A stretch of 64,000 nt of DNA from an uncultured Duodenibacillus sp. Its GTDB lineage: Bacteria; Pseudomonadota; Gammaproteobacteria; Burkholderiales; Burkholderiaceae_F. The stretch is from contig CALXQK010000007.1 of the NCBI GenBank assembly GCA_944390745.1, positions 1 to 64,000 on the forward strand, written 5' to 3'. Each line of letters opens with the position of its first letter. The first letter of the stretch is position 1. Below, one piece after another: positions 42,311-50,317 of the stretch. The notes beneath the pieces are model-generated. The model was given only the letters and a program-made list of their open reading frames with translations. It was not told the origin of the DNA and made no database searches. The position numbers and the translations under genes are program-made.

Positions 42311-43552
42311 CTAGCCCGCGCCCGTGATGGTTGCGATGCCGATGATGAAGTACCCCGCCACCCAGGCCAGCAGCAGCGCCACGGCGGCGGTGCCGAGCCG
42401 CTCGGTGCCGGCCGAGACGGTCATTGCGCCCTGCGGGCGGCCGGCCTGCCAGGCCAGGCGGATCATGTAGGCAAGCGCCACGCCGCCGATGAGCAGGAAG
42501 GTGACGAAGAAGATCACCGTCGAGGGCAGGTCAAAGTTCACCTTGTACTGCATGGCGTCGTAGCCCGCGGCCTGCAGCAGCGTGCCGTAGCGCAGCACCT
42601 CGCGCAGGGCGGCGAGCACGATCGTCATCACGATCGACATCAGGAACATGCCGTAGTTGCAGGGGATGCACAGGCGGCGCTTCTTCTGCAGCGCGGGCAG
42701 CGCCAGAAAGAAGATCACCGGCACAAGTCCCGCCCAGGGCCAGATGCTTGAGGCAAACCACTGCATCGACGCGGGCAGCGTGAGCATCCAGGCCGCGCCC
42801 GAGACGAGCAGCACGATGCCGCCGATGAAGGCCGTGCGCCGGCCGGTCATCTCCAGATAGTCGATGTAGCCGCCGTCGCGCTCCTGGCTGCCCAGAAGGT
42901 AGGCCCGCATGCCGAAGAGCCATGCGGCGGTGATCGGGAAGGCAAGGCCGAGGAAGAAGACCAGGCGCGGAATCGAGCTGTAGTGCAGCGCCCGGCCCGA
43001 GGGATCCACGCGGCCCTGCGGGGCGTACCACTGCATGAACTCCGAGGGCAGCAGCAGCTGCGTCGACAGCGAGTGGATCACCCAGCCGCCGGCAATGAAG
43101 ACAATCAGGCTCACGACCAGCCAGGACGCGCGGCGCAGTCCCGGTCCAGCGTTCTCGCCGCCCTCGTCATTGGCAAGGGCAAACACATAGAGCGCGAGGT
43201 AGCCCGCAAGCACGAGCACCAGGAAGGCAAGCGTCCAGCCCGCCGAGAGCATGCTCGAGGTGTACCAGAACGGGTCGTAGACCACCTGCACGAACAGAAG
43301 CGGCGCCACGCCGAGCACGATCACCATGCCGACGACGAACTTCGCGGTGAAGGCAGCCGGCCGCGCCAGGCGCTGCGCGTACGCGTCCCGGGAAAAGATC
43401 GCGCCGCGGATGGCAAGCACGAGCGTTCCGAGCAGCAGCGCCACGGCCGCGATGTGCAGGGCGAAGGTCACCACGCCGAGCACCAGGAAGATGAGCGGAT
43501 GGGCGGGCGCTCCGGCCGGATCCATCAGCGCCAGAAAGAGAGTCTCGTTCAT
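42311..43552 (-). CDS. CydA-like multi-pass membrane protein, second subunit of a bd-superfamily module
   Basis: The 413-residue protein has eight to nine membrane segments. The N-terminal segment HPLIFLVLGVVTFALHIAA aligns with the first helix of CydA and of its upstream partner, with a His in the position of the high-spin haem ligand. The paired Glu residues of the second CydA signature are not evident. LPALQKKRRLCIPCNYGMFL is a cytoplasmic loop with a CxxC. It looks like a diverged paralogue of the neighbouring CydA-like protein, similar in concept to CydA/CydA' pairs. The ATG at 43552 has AAGGAGG and overlaps the previous stop (ATGA); upstream extension of the frame is antisense noise. 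Confidence 0.72.
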   Translation of the reverse strand: MNETLFLALMDPAGAPAHPLIFLVLGVVTFALHIAAVALLLGTLVLAIRGAIFSRDAYAQRLARPAAFTAKFVVGMVIVLGVAPLLFVQVVYDPFWYTSSMLSAGWTLAFLVLVLAGYLALYVFALANDEGGENAGPGLRRASWLVVSLIVFIAGGWVIHSLSTQLLLPSEFMQWYAPQGRVDPSGRALHYSSIPRLVFFLGLAFPITAAWLFGMRAYLLGSQERDGGYIDYLEMTGRRTAFIGGIVLLVSGAAWMLTLPASMQWFASSIWPWAGLVPVIFFLALPALQKKRRLCIPCNYGMFLMSIVMTIVLAALREVLRYGTLLQAAGYDAMQYKVNFDLPSTVIFFVTFLLIGGVALAYMIRLAWQAGRPQGAMTVSAGTERLGTAAVALLLAWVAGYFIIGIATITGAG

Positions 43553-44949
43553 TTTGCAGCCTCCTTGGAAGCCGTCGTGGCGTCGCTGCCGGTGATCACC
43601 AGCGCGGCCGGATCGGGAGAGTTCAGGGCCTTGTGCAGGAACTCGGCCAGGGCCGAGCGCTCGTCGGCCGGCAGCGGCAGCGGCGGCATGTAGGCCGTGT
43701 GGCCGTGATACAGGCCCGCGCCGAGATAGGTCTCGATGTCCTTCTTCGAGGTCTGCGGCGCAAAGACCGTGTTCATTGGCCGGATGCCGGTGCGCGTGAG
43801 CGAATGGCACGAGGCGCACATTGAAAGCGCGATGAAGCGCCCGGCCTCAAGACGGTTTTCGGGCGTCACGCTGCGCAGCCCCTCGGGCGTGAAGGGATGC
43901 GTCGCAAGCAGTCCCTTCTGGGCAAGCAGCGGCAGCTCGCTCTTGATGCCGAGCCCCGGCACGTCGCGTCCGATCACCTGGTTGGAATAGACGAACTGTC
44001 CCGAGGTCCAGGGCTTGCGGATGATCTCGCGGGCGGTTTCCTCGGGCGCCAGGCCGAGCACGAGGATCACGACCGTCGCCACGGCCGCCACGGCCGAGGT
44101 GAGCAGCCTCGGCGCGGCCGCCATGAGAAGGAAGTACACCAGGCTCAGACCGACGGCCGTGGTCATCATGAGCGGGAAGGATTCGGGCAGGCGGGTCTCG
44201 GCCACGAGCGCCGCCTCCGCCGGAAGCGTGCCGAGGTACCAGTAAAAGCACGCCACGCCGCCCACCGAGCCCACAATGCCCACGATCGAGAGCGCGCGCG
44301 AGACGCTTGCCTTCTCGGCCGGGTCCTTGATGCGGCCGGCCACGATGCCGCCCACGACGCCCGTGATGGTGAGCATGAAGAACAGGCGGGTGAACATCTG
44401 GGCAAACGTGTTGGGCCCGAAGAAGGCCTGCATCACGCTTCCGGTCTCAAACCAGGACGGATTGCCCGGCCAGAGCATGAAGCTCAGCACGCCCACGATG
44501 ACCATGAGCGTGGCAAGCGACGAGAGCGCAAAGATGGCCGACAGCTTCATGTACGTGCGCGTCGAGACGCGCTGCGCGAGGTACACCAGCAGATACACGC
44601 CGACGATCTCGACGATGAAGAACACCCACTCCGTGGCCCAGAGCCAGACGAAGTTGTGAATCAGCGCCGAAAGCCCGCGCGGGTTGGCGAGCGTGGCGGA
44701 AAACCAGATTCCGGGGCCGGTCACCGAGCCCAGCACGTAGCTGAAGATCAGCAGGAACATGCCGTAGCGGCGGATGAAGGTCAGGTACTCGGGCTTGTTG
44801 TACTTCACCGCACGGCGCGCAAGCCATGCAAACAGAAGCGCACTGCCCACCGAGGCGTGGGAAAAGAGCACGTGGATGGTGGCGATGATGGCAATCACCC
44901 AGCCGCTGCCCACGCCCGGTTCAAACCAGGTTGGATACAGTCCCAGCAT
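43549..44949 (-). CDS. Cytochrome bd-like CydA homologue with C-terminal cytochrome c domain
   Basis: The 466-residue protein has about eight membrane segments, then a periplasmic class I cytochrome c domain with CASCH near residue 382 and a likely Met ligand in HTAYMPPLPL. The N-terminal half follows CydA: TIHVLFSHASVGSALL carries the His equivalent to His19 of E. coli CydA, SYVLGSVTGPGIWF matches the next helix, and ATEWVFFIVEIVG matches the helix with Glu99 and Glu107. The long quinol-binding Q loop of canonical CydA is not visible. It is the first gene of the operon with the second CydA-like gene, fccA/fccB-like genes and a c4-like cytochrome. It may reduce oxygen with electrons from cytochrome c, or connect the quinone pool to the periplasmic flavocytochrome. 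Confidence 0.78.
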   Translation of the reverse strand: MLGLYPTWFEPGVGSGWVIAIIATIHVLFSHASVGSALLFAWLARRAVKYNKPEYLTFIRRYGMFLLIFSYVLGSVTGPGIWFSATLANPRGLSALIHNFVWLWATEWVFFIVEIVGVYLLVYLAQRVSTRTYMKLSAIFALSSLATLMVIVGVLSFMLWPGNPSWFETGSVMQAFFGPNTFAQMFTRLFFMLTITGVVGGIVAGRIKDPAEKASVSRALSIVGIVGSVGGVACFYWYLGTLPAEAALVAETRLPESFPLMMTTAVGLSLVYFLLMAAAPRLLTSAVAAVATVVILVLGLAPEETAREIIRKPWTSGQFVYSNQVIGRDVPGLGIKSELPLLAQKGLLATHPFTPEGLRSVTPENRLEAGRFIALSMCASCHSLTRTGIRPMNTVFAPQTSKKDIETYLGAGLYHGHTAYMPPLPLPADERSALAEFLHKALNSPDPAALVITGSDATTASKEAAK

Positions 44950-45283
44950 TGGACGACTCCTCCAGGACGTTTGGGGTTGAAGGTCTCAGGGTGCTGCACC
45001 GTTCGGGATGCCGACTTGCGCAGAGGAGACTGCGGATCACGCGCGGCGGCGGGCTGCGCAGGCAGCCGCGCCCGCGCAAGGGAGGTGAAGCGAAACTGCC
45101 GCGTTCGCACTCCGGGCGAAAAGACTGCAGGCATGGCGCCTGCGTCCCGAACCAGTGCAGCCGGCTGTCTCCGGCAAGACGCATTCGCAAAAAAAGAAGC
45201 GTTCTCACTATCAACAGCTCAAGGCTCGTTCAGGAGCTTAACAAGACGGCCGCGGCGGGAAAATCAGCTTGTAGTAGTGCCGG

Positions 45284-45307
45284 CAATCCCACTTTGGTCG
45301 GGGATTG
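45284..45307 (+). repeat. Orphan hairpin resembling an IS200/IS605 right end or omega-RNA 3' stem
   Basis: A perfect 7-bp stem CAATCCC/GGGATTG encloses the loop ACTTTGGTCG and is followed by AAAGAGG. TnpB guide-RNA scaffolds and IS605-family right ends commonly finish in a stem of this kind. No tnpB or tnpA gene is beside it, so it is at most a remnant. A single copy of this motif was seen; no spacer or repeat array is present. Confidence 0.3.
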
Positions 45308-45560
45308 AAAGAGGGTTCGGGACGTCCTTCTAGCTCTTTGGTCGAACGAAGCAAATGCAAAGCTGATTCACTCACAAAAGACTGAGAATTCCCGAATCAA
45401 AAGGAAAAAACATTGAAAAACAAGGCGCCCGGAGGACCGTCTCGTTCTCACCCAAATGGATGAGAAGCATTTTCATCGACAAAAAACCTCAGGAGGCGCC
45501 TTCAGCCTGCAGCCCCGCAAAGCGTCGCCGCCGGCACCGGACCGGCTGCCGCGGGGGGAT

Positions 45561-45587
45561 AAAAAAACGCGCCCGCAGGCGCGTTTT
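45561..45587 (-). terminator. Intrinsic terminator after the UPF0114 gene
   Basis: A 7-bp stem (45567-45573 with 45578-45584) with a 4-base loop is followed on the minus strand by seven T residues; the plus strand also has four T residues, so it may act in both directions. Confidence 0.85.
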
Positions 45588-45606
45588 CCAGGCATGCCGC
45601 CCTGCA

Positions 45607-46104
45607 TCAGTGCGACTTCTTGGTGATGATGTCGATGCAGCACATGACGAAGGCCGAAAGCACGAACGTCAGGTGAATGAGGACGTACCACATCAGCTTG
45701 TCGTTTGTGATCGCCTCAAGATTCATGAAGATGCGCAGCAGGTGAATCGATGAGATGGCCACGATGCTTGCCGCGACCTTGTTCTTGAGCGAGCCCGAGT
45801 CCATCTTTCCAAGCCAGGCAAGCTTCTCGTTGCTTGCGCTGTCAAGGTCAAGCCGCGAGATGAAGTTCTCATAGCTCGAGTACATCACCATCACGATCAG
45901 GCCGCCCACAAGCCCCATGTCGATCATGGACAGCAGCGAGAGAATGAGGTCCGACTCGGAGAGCTCGAAGACGTGCGGCAGCACGTGCGCCACCTCCTGA
46001 AAGAACTTCAGGGCAAGCGCAATGAGGGCAAAGGAAAGCCCGAGAAAAACCGGTGCGATCAACCAGCGCGCGCTGTAGAAAAAGCGCTCAAAAATCTTTT
46101 CCAT
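45607..46104 (-). CDS. UPF0114 (YqhA) family inner-membrane protein
   Basis: The 165-residue protein begins [19 protein letters not shown] and contains [28 protein letters not shown] and [20 protein letters not shown], with [11 protein letters not shown] near the C-terminus; all are hallmarks of UPF0114/YqhA. Three to four membrane segments are predicted. The function of the family is not established. The ATG at 46104 is chosen on family alignment; no clear Shine-Dalgarno precedes it. It is a single gene with its own terminator. Confidence 0.88.
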   Translation of the reverse strand: MEKIFERFFYSARWLIAPVFLGLSFALIALALKFFQEVAHVLPHVFELSESDLILSLLSMIDMGLVGGLIVMVMYSSYENFISRLDLDSASNEKLAWLGKMDSGSLKNKVAASIVAISSIHLLRIFMNLEAITNDKLMWYVLIHLTFVLSAFVMCCIDIITKKSH

Positions 46105-46509
46105 GTCAGTGGGTCGTGCTGAAGGCAAAAATCATCCTGTCCCTCTGAAGAGCCGGCCGCGGGGCGCCGCCGACGCGCACGCGCCCGCCCCGCTTCCTTT
46201 TTCGCGAAAGACCGCCTCCCCGGAGGAGACGGAAATTTGCCACAAAACAGCACAAAAGAAAAGCCGCCGCGCGCTTCAAATGATGACGGTTTGCAACGCG
46301 CCGCGCACCGCAAACTCCCCTTCCCGAAACTGCCTTCCTCACCGGGGAGCGATGCTGCCAGTCGAGACAAACGCCAATGAAATCAAGGACCCTGCGGTAA
46401 GCCTAGTACAAACAGGGGCTTGGAAAGGCCCTTGCAAATCAGGTAAAATTGAGCGTTTTCGTCAGGAATTTGACGAGCCCGATTACGAAAGGTATATGTT
46501 GGAGGATTT
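46105..46509. other. Divergent intergenic region, UPF0114 / DUF1801 genes
   Basis: This 405-base gap contains the plus-strand promoter at 46420-46449. A short open frame crosses it but has no ribosome binding site or recognisable product. The rest (46105-46400) shows no clear signal; the leftward promoter for the UPF0114 gene could not be located. Confidence 0.4.
46420..46449 (+). promoter_or_regulatory. Sigma-70-type promoter for the DUF1801 gene
   Basis: TTGGAA (46420-46425) and TAAAAT (46444-46449) are separated by 18 bases, about 60 bases before the start codon at 46510. Confidence 0.6.
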
Positions 46510-47331
46510 ATGGTAGGTGCTACGGTTTTGGGCGTCTTCCTGCAGGGATTGCCACATGATCGTCGCGTTGCTATGGCCCGCGTTGCCAGTCTCATCCGGC
46601 GCGCCGCCCGCGGCGTGCGTGAAAGCAAGCGCTTCGGCCTTGTTTTCTACGAGCTCAACGGCGGTCCGCTCTTTGCCCTTGAGAGCCAGGAGAAGTCCCT
46701 GACGCTCTACATCGCCGAAAAGGATGTGGCCGCATCGATCGCCGGAAAGTTCCCGGGATTTGATGCCGAGCACAGTCTGATCCGCTTCAACGACTTGAAC
46801 CGTCTTCCTCTTCCCGACATTGAAAAAATCGTCCGCTCAAGCGTGCTGCAGCGACGCGAGCGGGGAACGGTTCCCGCCCAGTCTGAAATCCTCGAGCTCT
46901 GGGGCGTGAAGGAGGAGGAGGCCGCGGTGGCGCCGCCCGTGGTGCGCATCTCGATGCGCACGGCCGACGACGAGGCCGCCGAGGCCGCGGCAAAGGCCGA
47001 GGCCGAGCGCCTGGCCAACGAGAGCAAGAAGATTCTGCGTCCCACCAAGCCCGAAAAGAGCCTTGTGCAGAAGCGCCAGGCCGCGGCTGCCGCAGCGGCG
47101 GCCAAGAATGCCGAAAAGCCCGCGCGCAAGGCTTCCTCGAAAAGCGCCTCCAGGGCCGAGCCGGTGGTGACGATTGTTCCCGATGCGACCAAGCCCGCCA
47201 AGAGCACCTCGCGCACGCGCAAGACCTCCGTCAAGAGCGGCGCGGCCAAGAAGACCGAGACCGCCGCGGCCAAGGCGAGCGCGCCGCGCCGCAGCAAGGC
47301 GAAGTCCGAGACGGCCTCCGCCGCGCTCTAG
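46510..47331 (+). CDS. DUF1801 (YdhG-like) domain protein with a histone-H1-like Lys/Ala tail
   Basis: The 273-residue protein splits in two. Residues about 20-125 (FGLVFYELNGGPLFALESQE, LTLYIAEKDVAASIAGKFPG, IRFNDLNRLPLPDIEKIVRS) match the DUF1801 fold. Residues about 150-273 are low-complexity Ala/Lys/Ser/Arg with repeated KPA, RKAS and SKS motifs, as in bacterial histone-H1-like proteins. Such tails bind nucleic acid without sequence preference, so a nucleoid- or RNA-associated role is plausible but unproven. GGAGG stands five bases before the ATG. It is monocistronic, with a promoter and a terminator. Confidence 0.75.
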   Translation: MVGATVLGVFLQGLPHDRRVAMARVASLIRRAARGVRESKRFGLVFYELNGGPLFALESQEKSLTLYIAEKDVAASIAGKFPGFDAEHSLIRFNDLNRLPLPDIEKIVRSSVLQRRERGTVPAQSEILELWGVKEEEAAVAPPVVRISMRTADDEAAEAAAKAEAERLANESKKILRPTKPEKSLVQKRQAAAAAAAAKNAEKPARKASSKSASRAEPVVTIVPDATKPAKSTSRTRKTSVKSGAAKKTETAAAKASAPRRSKAKSETASAAL

Positions 47332-47410
47332 GCGGCCCCAACCCGTCCCCGGGGAGCATGCGGCGCCCGGCTGCCGGCCGCCGCACCCCCCGCCGGGGCG
47401 AATCGACCAA

Positions 47411-47445
47411 AGGCTTGAAATTCCCGCGGATTTCAGGCCTTTTTT
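47411..47445 (+). terminator. Intrinsic terminator after the DUF1801 gene
   Basis: An 11-bp stem with one G-T pair (47411-47421 with 47430-47440) is followed by six T residues. Confidence 0.85.
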
Positions 47446-47486
47446 GATGTTTTACGGCTGCACCGCAGCCCCTCTGGGAGCAACGC

Positions 47487-47747
47487 ATGACAAGGCGCAC
47501 CCCCGTCTCAGCCGATCCGCCGAAGGTCTGGTACGGCCCCGACGGCACCGTCGTCTCCTGCACTGAAAAGGTGAAGGTTCTCGAGGAAAACTGGCGCGAT
47601 CTGCGCGCCGCGCTGCAGGATGCCCTCGACGATGCCGTCCTGATGGGCTGTACCGCCGAGCAGTTCAAGCGCGAGTACAAGCGCCTTGTCGATGCGCTTG
47701 AGTGCGGCTACCGGGAGGTCCCGCCGGCCGCAGGCAGCGGCAGCTGA
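47487..47747 (+). CDS. Small conserved-type hypothetical protein, 86 aa
   Basis: A short acidic-basic soluble protein: VWYGPDGTVVSCTEKVKVLE, then an amphipathic helix (ENWRDLRAALQDALDDAVLM) and EQFKREYKRLVDALECGYRE. It has GGGAG six bases before the ATG and its own terminator, so it looks like a real gene. I do not recognise a family with certainty; proteins of this shape with a similar helix occur in betaproteobacteria as uncharacterised small proteins. Confidence 0.6.
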   Translation: MTRRTPVSADPPKVWYGPDGTVVSCTEKVKVLEENWRDLRAALQDALDDAVLMGCTAEQFKREYKRLVDALECGYREVPPAAGSGS

Positions 47748-47781
47748 CAGTCCGGGGGCGCGTCCCTGCCCTGCCGCAAGC

Positions 47782-47816
47782 CAGGCGAAACACTCCGGTT
47801 CCGCCTGACTCGTTTT
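47782..47816 (+). terminator. Probable terminator after the 86-aa gene
   Basis: A 9-bp stem with one mismatch (47782-47790 with 47799-47807) is followed a few bases later by four T residues. Confidence 0.6.
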
Positions 47817-47929
47817 ATCAGGCAAGGTCCCGGGGGACGAAGGCGGGCTGATTGTCAGAAGCGCGGCAGCGCGCACAATCCGCCGTCGCCCTCGTACGTC
47901 GCAATCGTCCGAATCCCGCCTTCAGGAGG

Positions 47930-48679
47930 TTACTGCGCGAACCACTTGTCGTGAATCTTCTTGTCGAGGCCCTCGGCGCGCACGGCGTCAAGCCCCTTGT
48001 TGAGCTTCTCAAGCAGCGCCGCATTGCCCTTTCGGACGGCAAAGCCGTACTGCTGCGAATCCTCAAGCACGGGCTGCAGCTTCATGTTTTTTGCCGCGCG
48101 CGGCTGCATCTTCATGAAGTAGGACAGCACCGGGCGGTCGTGAATGACGGCCGAGACATGTCCCACGGTGAGCGCCATGAACGCCTCGTTGGTGCCGTTG
48201 AAGGTCTGCACGCGCGCCCCGGGAATGCCGCGGGCCTTGTCCGCACCGGTGGTGCCGATCTGCACGCCGATGGGCTGGTTGGCAAGCGACTTGAAGTCGG
48301 GGAACCTCCCGGCGTCCTCCTTCTTGACGATCATCGACAGCCCCACCGTGTAGTAGGGCTTCGTGAAGTCCACGCGCTCGGCGCGCTCGGGGGTGATCGT
48401 CATGCCCGCGGCCACCACGTCGACCGAGCCGGCGGCAAGTCCCGGAATGAGCGCGTCAAAGCCCATGTTCACCACCTCGATGTCGTAGCCGGCCTTGTCG
48501 GCCACGGCGCGAATCAGGTCGATGTCGTAGCCCACGAACTCGCGCGTCTTCGTGTCCATGAATTCAAAGGGGGCGAAGGTGGGCTCGGTGCCCACGCGAA
48601 GCGTATCGCGGGCCTGGGCGGCTCCGCCGAGAAGGCTGGCTGCGGCGCAGCACGTGATCAGAATTTTCTTGATAAGCAT
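47930..48679 (-). CDS. Periplasmic amino-acid binding protein (SBP family 3)
   Basis: The 249-residue precursor has a Sec signal peptide (MLIKKILITCCAAASLLGGA AQA) and the family-3 solute-binding signature LRVGTEPTFAPFEFMD, VGYDIDLIRAVADKAGYDIE, PGLAAGSVDVVAAGMTITPE. Such proteins bind polar amino acids, often glutamine, for ABC importers. The permease and ATPase genes are not adjacent, so it is an orphan or serves a transporter encoded elsewhere. The start at 48679 fits the signal peptide but lacks a good Shine-Dalgarno; the frame upstream is Ala/Pro/Arg-rich and not coding-like. Confidence 0.88.
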   Translation of the reverse strand: MLIKKILITCCAAASLLGGAAQARDTLRVGTEPTFAPFEFMDTKTREFVGYDIDLIRAVADKAGYDIEVVNMGFDALIPGLAAGSVDVVAAGMTITPERAERVDFTKPYYTVGLSMIVKKEDAGRFPDFKSLANQPIGVQIGTTGADKARGIPGARVQTFNGTNEAFMALTVGHVSAVIHDRPVLSYFMKMQPRAAKNMKLQPVLEDSQQYGFAVRKGNAALLEKLNKGLDAVRAEGLDKKIHDKWFAQ

Positions 48680-49040
48680 GGCGACTGGCGCCGGCGCGCC
48701 TGCGGCACCCGGCGGCGTAAGCAAAGCCCCTGTGCGCGCGGGGCGCGGGAAAGGGCGGAAAAATAATCGGCGTCCTTCAGGCGCCCCCGCCCGGAGACGG
48801 GCGCGAGCGCTCAAAAAGGGGATGATACGCCGCCTTGCCGCACTCTTGCGCCGGCCGGGGCGCCCCCCGCAAAAGAACAGGATAGAGCACGTCTTTGCTC
48901 AAATTGTGCACGGCCCCGGCCGGGCTGCAGGATGATAATTTCTCGCGAAGATCCATTTTTGCGCGCCCCCGGACCCCGGCCCTTCCGGCCGGGAGACAAA
49001 GGATGCGGCGCCTGCATGCTTTTTTTTGGAGGAGTCCGAC
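48680..49040. other. Divergent intergenic region, binding protein / DUF362 genes
   Basis: This 361-base gap is mostly GC-rich. A plus-strand GATAAT-like box occurs near 48934, without a matching -35 box at normal spacing. A T-rich run just before the DUF362 ribosome binding site (49020-49027) is the only other feature. No gene was seen. Confidence 0.35.
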
Positions 49041-50117
49041 ATGGCCGACCACGTCTCGCAAAAGTCCGGGCACGCCTGCGGCCTGCAGCGCCGCACGCTT
49101 CTGGAGCTTGCCGCCGCCGGCGCACTGGCGGGCGCCGTCAACCCCGCCGCGGCTGCGGCCGCGGCTCTCACGAGGAATTCAGCGATGACCGAATCGTTCA
49201 AGCAAGCGCCGGTGGTGGGCTGCCGGCGCGTGCCCGCCGACGCCCCCGGCGCCAAGGCAAGGGTGTACTTCTCGCGCACCATCAGCGCCGAGAGCCTGCT
49301 CAAGCTCTACGCCCGGATCAATGAAGGCATCTACGGGCACACCGCCATCAAGCTTCACACCGGCGAGAGGCACGGCCCGAACATCCTGCCGCGCGACATG
49401 GTGCGCGCCTTCCAGGCCGCGGTTCCCGACAGCGCCATCGTGGAGACCAACACGCTCTACCAGGGCGACCGCTACACCACCGAGCAGCACCTCGAGACGC
49501 TCAAGATCAACGGCTGGACCTTCTGCCCGGTCGACATCATGGACGCCAACGGAACCGTCAACCTTCCCGTTCGCGGCGGCAGGCACTTCAAGGAGGTGTC
49601 CATGGGCGGCTCGATCGTGAACTACGACTCGATGATCGTGCTCACCCACTTCAAGGGACACGCCATGGGCGGCTTCGGCGGCTCGATGAAGAACATCGCC
49701 ATCGGCTGCGCCGACGGCCGCATCGGCAAGCAGCAGGTGCACGCCGTCAGCGACGTCAACCTCCCCTGGGACCAGTGGCCCGCCAAGGAACACCTGATGG
49801 AGACGATGAGCGAGTCGGCCAAGGCCGTGATCGACTTCTTCGGCAAGCACATCGTCTTCATCAACGTGCTGCGCCGCATGTCCGTGGACTGCGACTGCGC
49901 CGGAACCTCGGCAGCCGAGCCGACGATTCCCGACATCGGCATTCTTGCCTCGACCGACCTGCTTGCCGTTGACCAGGCCAGCTGCGACCTTGTCTACGCC
50001 AGCGCCGGCAACCACGATCTCGTCGAGCGCATCGAGTCGCGCCGCGGACTGCATCAGCTTGAATACATGCGCGAGCTCAAGATGGGAAGCGACCGCTACG
50101 CCCTAATCGAGATCTAG
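49041..50117 (+). CDS. Tat-exported DUF362 domain protein
   Basis: The 358-residue precursor begins with a long twin-arginine-type leader (LQRRTLLELAAAGALAGAV, Arg pair at about 18-19). The mature part matches DUF362 (PF04015): AIKLHTGERHGPNILPRDMV, NYDSMIVLTHFKGHAMGGFG, GSMKNIAIGCADGRIGK and TIPDIGILASTDLLAVDQAS. The classic family includes an added 2[4Fe-4S] ferredoxin; that part is absent here and only scattered cysteines remain (CADG, CDCAG). Its function is unknown; a Tat leader suggests a folded, possibly cofactor-bearing periplasmic protein. The ATG at 49041 has GGAGGAG at good distance. It is a single gene with a terminator. Confidence 0.82.
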   Translation: MADHVSQKSGHACGLQRRTLLELAAAGALAGAVNPAAAAAAALTRNSAMTESFKQAPVVGCRRVPADAPGAKARVYFSRTISAESLLKLYARINEGIYGHTAIKLHTGERHGPNILPRDMVRAFQAAVPDSAIVETNTLYQGDRYTTEQHLETLKINGWTFCPVDIMDANGTVNLPVRGGRHFKEVSMGGSIVNYDSMIVLTHFKGHAMGGFGGSMKNIAIGCADGRIGKQQVHAVSDVNLPWDQWPAKEHLMETMSESAKAVIDFFGKHIVFINVLRRMSVDCDCAGTSAAEPTIPDIGILASTDLLAVDQASCDLVYASAGNHDLVERIESRRGLHQLEYMRELKMGSDRYALIEI

Positions 50118-50180
50118 CGCAACACTCCGGCCGGGCCCCCTGCCGCGGCCTCATCACCTCCCTTCGCGCCGCGAGAAAAA

Positions 50181-50203
50181 CCAGCGTTGTGCTGGCGTTT
50201 TTT
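50181..50203 (+). terminator. Intrinsic terminator after the DUF362 gene
   Basis: A CCAGC/GCTGG stem (50181-50185 with 50191-50195) is followed two bases later by six T residues; A residues on the left side could make it work on the other strand as well. Confidence 0.7.
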
Positions 50204-50317
50204 CGCGGCCTTTTTTTCCCGCCTCCGGTCGGAGCGCCCGAGGCGTTCGCAGAGCGCCCCGCTACAATCTCTCTTCGATTGCCAGCAACGCTTTTTTTTC
50301 CACCAGCCGCACTCTCC

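Larger units (their letters stand above)
44950..45606. other. Intergenic region upstream of the bd-like/Fcc operon
   Basis: About 660 bases without a recognisable gene. The stretch 44950-45180 is GC-rich; 45180-45460 is AT-richer and likely holds the operon promoter or a decayed element, including the hairpin at 45284-45307. The end carries the terminator of the UPF0114 gene (45561-45587). Short open frames here show no similarity that I can recognise. Confidence 0.4.

Noticed and set aside
45301-45310. GGGATTGAAA as a CRISPR repeat end
   Set aside because: Only one copy is present, with no spaced repeats and no cas genes in the window.
46105-46509. A 137-codon plus-strand frame before the DUF1801 gene
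   Set aside because: It lacks a ribosome binding site and a recognisable product, and it crosses the promoter at 46420-46449.
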